From Clytia hemisphaerica (Eukaryota; Cnidaria; Hydrozoa; Leptothecata; Clytiidae), in the NCBI GenBank assembly GCA_902728285.1, contig CACVBU010000964.1:466242-530241 (forward strand): DNA of 64,000 bases. Direction: 5' to 3'. Numbering within the stretch: position 1 is the first letter of the stretch; each line of letters begins with the position of its first letter. Made by a program: the position numbers and the translations under genes. The notes beneath the pieces were generated by a model. That model saw only the letters and a list, made by a program, of their open reading frames with translations, did no database searches and was not told the origin of the DNA. Shown here piece after piece: positions 55,955 to 64,000 of the stretch.

Positions 55955-56136
55955 GGTCTTATTCAACACTTTTTTCCATCGAAACGAAAAACGATGAAAA
56001 GACGTGGTCAAGGTGCAGGAAGACCGTTAATCATATGGCAACCGATCAAAAAAAGAAAACCAAAGATGACAAGGAGGGGCCCCCAAGGACGGTAGTGGTG
56101 AAGAAACAGATGACTTCCAACCTGCGTAAAATTTAA
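55955..56136 (+). CDS. Very basic exon-like stretch, uncertain
   Basis: After an acceptor-like TTCGTTCCAG at 55954 two frames are open. One ends at a TAA at 56136 (KTWSRCRKTVNHMATDQ..., Lys-rich). The other ends at a TAG near 56090 and reads KRRGQGAGRPLIIWQPIKKR. Both are strongly basic and neither matches a family I know. It may be the last exon of a gene or a chance purine-rich stretch. Confidence 0.25.
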
Positions 56137-56245
56137 TTTTAGTTTTTTTTCAGATTATAACCTGTAAATATTTTAAACTAAATAGTGCATGATAGTTGAT
56201 ATATGAAATAATATATTGTATACTTTGTGAAAAAGATATACGCAC

Positions 56246-56246
56246 N
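56246..56246. other. Ambiguous base N
   Basis: The only undetermined base in the window. It lies just before the tandem array at 56308 and hints at uncertain assembly here. Confidence 0.99.
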
Positions 56247-56307
56247 ATATTGAATGTATTACGCTCAGGACTTTGATACTGTGGCCCAAAAGGGTCAACG
56301 ACGGTTT

Positions 56308-57125
56308 TTTTTAGTACTAATCTTTGTTTTTTTAGTACTAATCTTTGTTTTTTAGTACTAATCTTTGTTTTTTAGTACTAATCTTTGTTTTTTAGTACTA
56401 ATCTTTGTTTTTTTAGTACTAATCTTTGTTTTTTAGTACTAATCTTTGTTTTTTAGTAACTAATCGTACTGTTTTTTTTTTAGTACTAATTTTGTGTTTT
56501 AGTACTAATCTTGTTTCTAGTACTAATCTTTGTTTTTTTAGTACTCTTTGTTTTTTACTAATCTTGTGTTTTAGTACTAATCTTTGTTTTTTAGTACTAA
56601 TCTTTGTTTTTTTAGTACTAATCTTTGTTTTTTAGTACTAATCTTTGTTTTTTAGTACTAATCTTTGTGTTTTAGTACTAATCTTTGTTTTTTAGTACTA
56701 ATCTTTGTTTTAGTACTAATCTTTGTTTTTTAGTACTAATCTTTGTTTTTTAGTACTAATCGTTGTTTTTAGTACTACTTTGTTTTTTAGTACTAAGTTT
56801 TTTTAGTACTATCTTTGTGTTTTTTAGTACTAAATCTTTGTGTTTTGTACTATCTTCGTGTTTTTTAGTACTTTGTTTTTTTATACTCTTTGTTTTTTAG
56901 TTAAGTACTAATCTTTGTGTTTTAGTACTAATCTTTGCTTGTTTGTACTATCTTTTTTTTAGTACTAATCTTGTGTTTTGTGTACTAATCTTTGTTTTTA
57001 GTACTATCTTTGTTTTAGTACTAATCTTGTTTTAGTATAATCTTTGTTTTTTAGTACTAATTTTGTTTTTTTAGTACTAATCTTTGTTTTTAGTACAATC
57101 TTGTTTTTTTAGTCCTTTCTTGTTT
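56308..57125. repeat. Tandem array of TACTAATCTTTGTTTTTTAG units
   Basis: About 40 units (estimated from length) of roughly 20 bp, most regular at 56320-56450 and 56580-56760, decaying towards the right end. Each unit contains TACTAAT, a T-rich stretch and TTTTAG. Hydrophobic frames across it are products of the repeat. Confidence 0.92.
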
Positions 57126-57219
57126 GAGTACAAATTTGACAATTTCCCGTTTCTCGGTTCCGGCATCCTGGCAAGACGTCCATATGAGATAGACCCGGGC
57201 ATCCGAAAAACCTTGACCG

Positions 57220-58260
57220 TTTATTCACGAAGAATTCTATGCGAATAATACTTCAAGTTTACTAGGTCCTTCAGTTGAAATACAAATTGCAGATGAGTCA
57301 AACACTGCTTCTAATCAAGAGATTGCCACACTAAAAAATTCCATTGTGACAGAAGTGAAAACTATGCTTAACGACTTCAAACAATCTCTCAACGCTGGGG
57401 ATGAGACATTATCCATCATAGCTCCTTCAAGAGACTCAGAGTTGTTACCTAATGGAAATACATTAGAGACCTCAAGTGGGGAAAATTTACCTGGAGGGCA
57501 TCCTCCAGAGAAAAGGCTCAGACCATTGTCTGATGTTGATGATGATTTTTCTGACCTTCTACCAAAGCGTCAGAAGATGGACAATCCTACATCAACGTCG
57601 TCTTCAGATGACTTGACTAATGATTTTTTTGATTTAGTTGATCAAGAGATGCCTGTTAACATCCTTTATGGGGCTGAAGTTCCTGCCAAACTAGCTTCCC
57701 GAATAATAGGACATTTTGTTGAAAAAATGCCGAAGCCAGGAAATTGATTTGTGACCGTCACAAACTACCTGCTAATTGCTCTGCAATCTGTGTTCCCAAG
57801 TTGAGGGAATCCATTCTCCAGATGAAATCTTTCAATGAGTACTCGAGACGTCAGGAGAAATCCTTGTTCAATATACAGAGTAGTATTATTCAAGCTTCAT
57901 CGTGTTTTGTTGACTTGCTTGCTGATGCAATTCAAGCAGAAGATAACTCAAAAGTTATTGACACGCGACTCCTATTGAGGAATTGTTTCGATGGTGTAGC
58001 CCTTTTGGGTCATGCAAGCAGATCAGTTTCCAACATGAGAAAGAGAAACCTTAAAAGCTGTCTTGATACAAAATACCAGGCACTCTGTAACCCAAGCAGA
58101 CCCACATCAGAGTATTTGCTGGGAGATGACCTTGACAAAGGGACGAGAGAAGCTATAGAATCCACCAAGCTGGCTAAATCTTACTCTCCCCATGGCAGTA
58201 GCTCTGACAGAGGGAAAAGGTATAAACACTCCTCTGCACCAACCAAAGAAGCTCAGAAAT
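57220..58260 (+). pseudogene. DIRS-type retrotransposon gag, one frameshift
   Basis: The open frame after 57219 encodes an acidic N-terminal part (DVDDDFSDLLPKRQKMD...) ending at a stop at 57747. The neighbouring frame takes over at about 57744 with RHKLPANCSAICVPKLRESI, a run containing QSSIIQASSCFVDLLADAI, ALLGHASRSVSNMRKRNLK and SEYLLGDDLDKG. These phrases and their order match what I know of DIRS-like gag proteins (GHAS and FGDDL boxes). One frameshift near 57735 breaks it. The C-terminus past about 58260 diverges, and no reverse transcriptase or tyrosine recombinase follows, so this is a fragment. Family from recollected motifs, not from a search. Confidence 0.68.
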
Positions 58261-58320
58261 CTAGTTTTGTTTCTTTTTTACCTTTATCTATTTCAAAAAT
58301 ACCGCAAAAGTACCCCTAAA

Positions 58321-58412
58321 ATTATGAGATGCGCGAAAATTAAAGGGTGCGCGAAAGTCCTTATTTGAGGGGTGCGCGAAAATTAAAGGCACGCAAAAAT
58401 TAAAGGGATTAA
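58321..58412. repeat. GCGCGAAAATTAAAGGG short tandem repeat
   Basis: Four imperfect units of TGCGCGAAAATTAAAGGG spaced 17-40 bp. Confidence 0.75.
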
Positions 58413-58462
58413 GGTACTCCAAAATCCAGTGTTTTGATATCTGATTTTATTTCAGCTTAAAA

Positions 58463-60771
58463 ATGTATTGTGTGAAATGTGGAACAAGAAAAAATTCGAT
58501 AACAAAAAAATGTGATTCGATCATATGCGATAATGACTCCTCAATTCCCAACTTTGAGGACTTCAGCAAGAGAAAGAACTTGGAGCGACAATCAAGATTT
58601 AATAGATCCAATAAGAAAAAGAAGATTGAAAAAAGTGATGAAGAAACCAAGAGCATAAATATTTCTATCTTAAGAGAATACGAACCTAGCAACTTCCGTC
58701 AAGTTCAAAGTAAAATGCCAAATTCTATTCAATTGACATTTACTCGTCTGTTTTAATAATATAGTCGAGTAGAATTTTTTTCTTTAGGGCTTTGGGTGTT
58801 TTTACATCAAAACAAGGAAAAGGCTATAACTTTAAGGCAGACTGGACATCTAAAAAATGATCCAAATTATTGAAAAAATAAGTACAAAAACTCTCAATCC
58901 ATAGCCGGGCTGGCAAATTTTTGTGTCAGGGTGGATTTAAGTCCATTTATCAGAGCCTACTTTTTGGTTTTGATAGCCAGTTGAAAATTCAAAACCAATA
59001 ACTTTCCTTGAGTGGCTTTTGTATGATATGAGAAGACCAATGTATTGTTTTATGTTGAAAATGCCATTAGATTCTGATCTTGTCTTCGTTTGAATACCAT
59101 GATAATCTATTTGCCTTTGGATGTTGCAAAATCTCAATTTTAATTGAAATTCTGGTCTATATTTAGATACCCGTACCCCTGTCCAGTGCTTACAGAGTTG
59201 GACCTATGACCAGGTCAAAAGAGCCGCATATGATAAATTGTCAAGGTATTGCCCTCAGGGCCTGGAAGGAAGTGCAGAAGACTATAAACTCGTTTATCGA
59301 TCTGGTCAGATTGCTAGGAAATTGCCAGGAACGAATACAGATTTCACCCTTAAAGCATATAAGAAAGATTACGGATCACGCGGCTACGGAAGCATCAACT
59401 TGTACCTGATGTTATATAGCACCTCTGATTCCTCGTCTGATTCCTCGTCTGATGTAGACAAAAGGTATACATTTTTTTTATAAGCAACTCTGATTTTCAG
59501 GTCAGGCCTAAAGTTGCTAAGGATTTTTCCAAATCCAGGTAAAAAGTTGCTTATGGTTGTTGAGCCAAATATCCTTAGCAACTTCCAATTTTCTGGCTTT
59601 TATCCTATTAAGTCAGAAATACCTAAAACTAGGTATTAAAATGCCTTTCATACACATTTTGATGCCAATAAATGCCTAAAATGCCTCTTTTTTATGTATT
59701 TTTGGTTGCTTTCTTAGTTTGTGGTCAGCTTCAGCTTTTTATCCTAAATATTCAATAAATTACGGTTTAAACGATATATTTGACACCTCATTGTCAGAAA
59801 AGTCATTATGCTCAAGGTGTGAAAATTTTTAGGTGTCAAAATTAATTTTATGTTGAAACTTAATAAAAGTTAGGTTTTACAGAAAATTTCATGGGTATAG
59901 CATCATTTTTCAGAAGCTATAAACAAACGTTTCCGGTGGGAACAGAAAAAGCCCTTATTCCAAACTCAAGATATTGTAATTTGAAGTTTTAAGTTTTTCT
60001 CAAAAACAATAGAATTTTTGACGTAATGTACGTGAGATGTACGATTTTCAAGATTTGAGAAGGCCGTATTATCTCCTCTTCAATTTTTATTTTGAAAAAA
60101 TATTTCGGGGTTTTACTTAGGACCATGGAAGGTGTTGATAGGCAAAATTTCATTTTTCATCTGATTATTCCATTTAGGGATAACCTTTCATTGTTAATTT
60201 TGCGGAAATTTGGAAAAAAATAATTTCTATTTTCATTTGGAAAATTTTCAGATATTATTTTTTCCAAAAAGTTTCAATTTCTTTGTGGCAAATTTGGAAA
60301 AAATTCAAAAATAAAGCCACCAAAGAAAAAGATAATGCACGAGATATCGCCCTATTTAAAGAAACACTTTCTTGTCAACTTTTCGATACTCAAAAGCAAA
60401 CACATGAGCGAAAGGCTAAAAGGCTAAAAGTGTCTTCAAAAATGAACGAGCCTTTTCCTGGTGATGAAATTTATGAAATCAGGACAGTCAAGGACATATT
60501 AAGCAAATCATTGGAAGCATTCAAAAAGAAAAATAATGCAGAGCTCAAGGGATCTGGGATTGAGGTTGACTACAGCGAGAAAGATAATCTCCTCCAAGAT
60601 CTCATTGAACTTGAAAAGACATCCTTGGACATTAAAAAACAAAGAGACGAAAAAGATGAAAGAATCACAACAACAAGGCTTGGAAATGAGAAAGAGAGCT
60701 TTGGAATCTATGTCAGAGACGCAAGAAAGGTTGCAAAAACCAAAAAAAGTTCGAAAGCAAAGGTCAGATAA
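58463..60771 (+). CDS. Three-exon gene: CxxC start, Ser/Asp linker, coiled-coil end
   Basis: Exons 58463-58709, 59167-59464 and 60252-60771, with GT-AG introns and matching phases (1, then 2). The ATG lies seven bases after a TTTATTTCAG acceptor, so a 5' UTR intron is likely. Exon 1 begins MYCVKCGTRK and has four cysteines (C-x2-C-x10-C-x4-C), a possible zinc ribbon, then a Lys-rich stretch. Exon 2 holds a compact domain (LSRYCPQGLEGSAEDYKLVY, RKLPGT, FTLKAYKKDYGS, SINLYLMLYS) followed by SSDSSSDSSSD. The domain recalls a small beta-rich (ubiquitin or PB1-like) fold met in invertebrate transposon-associated proteins, a weak impression. Exon 3 is basic and helical. From about 60650 the neighbouring frame (QQQGLEMRKRALESMSETQE...) looks more protein-like than the annotated one, so a one-base frameshift is probable. 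Function unknown. Confidence 0.62.
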
Positions 60772-61103
60772 AAAGAAGATTGACAGTAAAGGTATTGTTG
60801 ACTGCATCAAGGAAAAATGGTCTTTCTTCGTCTTTTCGGAGAAGCGATACTATTTCATTTTCTAAAGCATTGTGATATTTTATTAGGGAAGAATATTCAA
60901 CTCTATTGTAAAGCACCGCCTCTAGGTTTTATATAAAAACATTGAAGAAAAGCAAAACTAAAGTATGTCTCGTACGACATTTCTTCCAAATTTTCAAGGT
61001 TTAATAGCGGCTTTCAACGTATTTTTGTGAAGTACCCATTTAAAATTAGAAGCTGGCTGATAAGTCAATAGCGAGTTAATGTATTTATATTTTTGAGTCA
61101 GAG

Positions 61104-61200
61104 GCGGAGTGACTGAAACGATTTGGAAAAACCCGCAGTTCTGACCCACAAAATCGAGGACGGTAAAAGTGTTGATTTACCGTCGCCCCTCAGTCAGTCA
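61104..61200. repeat. Repeat shared with 51900-52010
   Basis: CCGCAGTTCTGACCCACAAA and GACGGTAAAAGTGTTGATTT correspond to text downstream of the ShK gene. It ends in CAGTCAGTCAGTCGTCG. Confidence 0.6.
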
Positions 61201-61290
61201 GTCGTCGCATAAAATCGCTATTACCTAAGTATCATTTTCTGGACTGATCACGAGCGAAAAACCACGCTTTTTATCCGTCCTCTGTAAAAA

Positions 61291-61927
61291 ATGGAGTGGG
61301 ACAGTCCTGTCAAAAAGAGAAGACAGAAAAACATAACGAAAAAGAAGAAAGCAGAAATATGTGTTGTTGGTTGCCGCAACGTTAAAGAACCTGTGAGTTG
61401 TTTTTCACCTAAATCATGGGAGACGGTGTACAATGCGGCGGTAGCTCGAAATGATGACGGTTTGATTGCCAAGTACACCAACAAGAATGAAAAATTTGGA
61501 TACCATAGAACTTGCTACCAATCGTACACGAATCCTAAGAACCTAAAAAGATGCTTACAGAATTCGAAAGGATTACTTGAGTCATTATCAAGTCTCCAAT
61601 CCTACCAAACCTAATTTAAGATGGATGGATAGAGACGTACTTAGTGTCAACTGGATGGAAAACAAACCCGCCCCTGACGCAGTTCTCGAGTTTGCATCTT
61701 GCAAGTGCAAGAAACCTAAATGCCGTAACAAGCAATGTAAATGTAAATCGCTTGGACTCCCTTGCACCCATTTATGTGAATATGGGAACTGTGAGAACGA
61801 ACCAATCGCTTCTGAAGAGCAGAATAACGACGAAGTCGTCGGTGATGACAAGGGAATGGATGATGACGTAATCGATTTTGACGCTGAAGATGTATTGGAT
61901 GAAGGCAATGAACAATTCTTTTTATAA
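61291..61927 (+). pseudogene. CXC-motif transposon-type protein, internally deleted
   Basis: The frame from the ATG at 61291 encodes a basic start (KKRRQKNITKKKK), a Cys residue pair and the phrase FGYHRTCYQSYTNPK, an N-terminal domain found in long uncharacterised invertebrate proteins. It stops at 61614. In the overlapping frame from about 61577 a C-terminal module appears: a short WMDRDVLSVNWM segment, APDAVLEF, then a CXC (tesmin/TSO1-type) cluster CKCKKPKCRNKQCKCKSLGL with PCTHLC following, and an acidic tail ending at 61927. In full-length relatives, as I recall them, several hundred residues separate the two modules. Here they are almost adjacent and out of frame. It is therefore most likely a deletion derivative of a mobile or domesticated gene. 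The CXC motif binds DNA in known proteins. Confidence 0.7.
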
Positions 61928-61965
61928 CTTTTTATAGCTTTTTTTATTCCTTTTTAACTCAGAAA

Positions 61966-62238
61966 ATGTGCCTTATAAAAAAGTCGAAAAGTCCCATACT
62001 CTTGCTGGACCGGCAGACTATTTATTTGTTTGCTGGCAATACCATAATTTGTCAATTCTTGCTCCCAAAAGTCGATGTGGCAATCGTCTCACTAATTTCA
62101 TCGTACTACCTGCTTGACTCAGACTATCCTGTCGAATTCGAGTTGGGGTTGAATGTTCAACATAATTTGGTATTGGATGATGGAACCGTATCAGAAAAAC
62201 GCGGCAGAAGGTTACTTAACAAATTTCACGAGCTTTAA
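61966..62238 (+). pseudogene. C-terminal fragment of a transposon-type protein
   Basis: A 90-codon frame ending in TAA. The run VAIVSLISSYYLLDSDYPVEFELGLNV resembles the C-terminal region of uncharacterised transposase-like proteins (a YY-x-LD-x-x-YP motif). No start or catalytic region is present. It directly follows the CXC derivative and may come from a different element. Confidence 0.4.
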
Positions 62239-62332
62239 GAATCCATGACAAGCCTAGATCCTGCCAAATTCGAGTTGGGGTTGAACGTTCTACACAATTC
62301 GATATTGAATGATGGAACCATATCAAAAGCTA
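62126..62332. repeat. 75-bp direct duplication
   Basis: TTCGAGTTGGGGTTGAATGT...GATGGAACCGTATCA at about 62133-62193 recurs at about 62267-62327 (TTCGAGTTGGGGTTGAACGT...GATGGAACCATATCA) with about 85-90% identity by eye. The second copy continues the same reading frame for about 30 codons, so the end of this coding fragment was duplicated. Confidence 0.8.
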
Positions 62333-62776
62333 TACCAATTTTATGAACTTTTGAAGCAGAGATGAAACTCAATCCCTTTAATGGTTTGCATTTTTAGTTT
62401 CGTTTTGTTTTTTGTTATTAAGGATTCCTTTGATAGGATTTTGTGATATTGTACTACATTTCTAGGAACGGCTCTTATTTTACGTTTGTTTTTGTCTCCG
62501 AAAAACGAAAACTTATGAGGGCCACTATGTTTCAAAATCATCGTTAGTGTGCACTGACGTGCTAGAAGCAAACTAACTTTTTTAAATGATCATTTGGGTC
62601 CATAAGAATATAAGATTATAAAATCCTCACCGCACGTACATACATTTTGAATAATCCATAAAGTTGTATTAGTACATTATTAGGAGATTTTTAAATGTAC
62701 ATTACTTTGCAAACAAATACTTCAATTGAACTAATTATTGTATTAAAACAAAAACATACAATAAATGGCTCCTGTA
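62333..62776. other. Intergenic, nothing recognised
   Basis: AT-rich, no gene seen. Confidence 0.35.
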
Positions 62777-63053
62777 CACTTTTTTTTTTATAAGAACAAT
62801 TTTATAAGAACAATGAGGCTCAAAAATGCCAAAAAATAAGAACAATTTAAGAACAATCCTGAGCCTGGAGTTGCTGAGTTTTAGGTAAAATAAGGGCCAA
62901 ATTAATGAAATTAGGGTTCAAACCCAAAAATACCCCCAAATTTGCCCTAAAAATAAGAACAGGATAAGAACAATTTGAGGCTCGAAGTGCCAAAAAAATA
63001 AGAACAGCCGAGCCTCAACAAAAATTTACTGGTTCTTATAAAAAAAAAAAGTG
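62777..63053. mobile_element. MITE, CACTTTTT subfamily
   Basis: TA flanks at 62775-62776 and 63054-63055. Left end CACTTTTTTTTTTATAAGAA, right end GGTTCTTATAAAAAAAAAAA then GTG. Interior phrases AAGAACAATTTAAGAACAAT and AGCCTCAACAAAAATTTACT match the complement of 13134-13406. Confidence 0.75.
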
Positions 63054-63289
63054 TAGTGTTAAAACGTTATTATTTTAGCATATATATCTATATTTAACCT
63101 TACAAAATTTAATCTTTACTATTTTTTCACAACTTTTTCCTCTATATGGCAAACTTTTTGTCAAATCTGAATTTTTACACGCTGTCGCTTATTTTAAATA
63201 ATTTTTTTCTCTGAACAATTCTAAAACTTAGTAAAAAATCTCTCGTCATATGGACGAATCAACATTACTTCTTTTAAGTAATCCGATTT

Positions 63290-63640
63290 CTCAAATTAAG
63301 TTTTTTTTCTTCTTAAAATCAAATTTGAGTTTTGCAGTGATAAATTAACCTTTCGTCTGTGCGTCCGTTCGTCTGTTACCAGTTTTTCTCGAGATTGGCT
63401 CATTAGTTTTTCCTGATTTTTGGCAAAAAGATGCAAAATGGCAAAGCCCAAATGTGACAGAGTAGATTTTCGGGAAAAGATTTTTCTTGCCGAGAATGCT
63501 GGAAATGTGCTGAAAAAAAACATTTTTTGGCATTTTCTTGAGATTTTTTCATATATAAAGACCATGCTGAAGTGATGGTTCATGATGGGATATTTTATAA
63601 AACAAACAAAATAACCAGGAAAACTACACCCAGTCTTCAC
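63290..63640. repeat. Inverted relative of the 8090-8645 repeat
   Basis: GTCCGTTCGTCTGTTACCAG, TTTTTCTCGAGATTGGCTCA and AAGATGCAAAATGGCAAAGCC correspond to the complement of 8540-8640. The open minus-strand frames here are not genes. Confidence 0.6.
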
Positions 63641-63956
63641 TACATGCCAAAAAGACCTCCCACCAAGATTACCACATTACCATCGCCACCAAGACTACCA
63701 CATTACCATCACCACAACAACCTATGAAAAAGGCTATTTACATCTTTCCGTCGTCCTCATCATCCATTTCTTCTACTTCTTCTGCTGCCGCCAAAGCGTT
63801 TTTTTCAACTACCATTGCCACTAAGCCACTCAATTTCCTCCCCGAAAGAAAAACCATTTCATCAAGCTTTTAAAATTCCAACGTCCACCATCACCAATGC
63901 AACCAAGCCGTCTGCCACCTGCAAATCTCCTACACCGACACCCGTAACACCAACAA
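63641..63956 (+). other. CCA/TCT-triplet-rich sequence, coding state unclear
   Basis: Long runs of ACC, CCA and TCT/TTC triplets give Pro/Thr/Ser/His-rich translations in more than one frame (for example PSPPRLPHYHHH; SPTPTPVTPTKPPKKK). No single frame is open throughout. It may be the start of a Pro/Thr-rich coding exon running off the window, or a triplet-derived low-complexity tract. Confidence 0.35.
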
Positions 63957-64000
63957 AGCCACCAAAGAAAAAGATAATGCACGAGATATCGCCCTATTTA
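63957..64000 (+). repeat. Exact copy of 60315-60358 at the window end
   Basis: The last 44 bases are identical to part of exon 3 of the 58463-60771 gene, in the same orientation. The sequence before the copy is unrelated except for two or three bases. It indicates a second copy of that exon beyond the window, or an assembly duplication. Confidence 0.88.

Noticed and set aside
56426..56635. Hydrophobic frame that looks like a membrane protein
   Set aside because: It is a translation of the TACTAATCTTTG tandem repeat.
63296..63640. 114-codon minus-strand frame
   Set aside because: It lies in a dispersed repeat with an inverted relative at 8090-8645 that is not open in the same way.

Overview
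The window is animal nuclear DNA: AT-rich, with GT-AG introns, few and small genes, and a very high load of miniature inverted-repeat elements. A cnidarian or similar early-branching invertebrate is my best guess. It rests on a ShK (six-cysteine) exon, a CXC-motif transposon-type protein, DIRS-like and jockey-like retroelement remains, and G-tract-bounded MITEs. No species can be named from the sequence alone.

Layout. 1-13.4 kb holds no convincing gene, only palindromic and TIR elements, one of them a 720-bp foldback with six TGACGTCA sites. 13.9-15.2 kb has an unrecognised exon and then a clear gene for a basic 189-aa protein built around repeated R-K/R-x-S sites. 15.9-18.4 kb is a 5'-truncated, dead jockey-like LINE on the minus strand with a 12-bp target duplication. 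A probable minus-strand terminal exon lies at 20.0 kb. 23.8-29.7 kb is a complete six-exon secreted class 3 lipase with an intact Ser-Asp-His triad. 30.1-37.6 kb is occupied by large repeat elements.

38.7-51.5 kb contains exons that can be joined in phase into a small signal-peptide, cysteine-rich, ShK-domain protein ending in HDEL. The ShK exon and HDEL exon belong together with fair confidence; the link to the signal-peptide exons 11 kb upstream is inference. 42-54 kb is otherwise mobile DNA, including a MULE-like element with a 9-bp target duplication and two element ends built of GGACGTCC units.

56.3-57.1 kb is a tandem array whose 20-bp unit looks like a complete 3' splice site. It is followed by a frameshifted DIRS-type gag. 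58.5-60.8 kb is a three-exon gene with a CxxC start and a coiled-coil end, and the last exon appears frameshifted. 61.3-62.3 kb holds an internally deleted CXC-family derivative and further transposon-type coding debris. The last 44 bases of the window copy a piece of exon 3 of the 58.5-kb gene.

Most coding regions are either one conventional gene (the lipase) or single genes and fragments with no operon-like relation to one another. All coordinates and splice sites are my own manual reading; no alignment or gene predictor was run.
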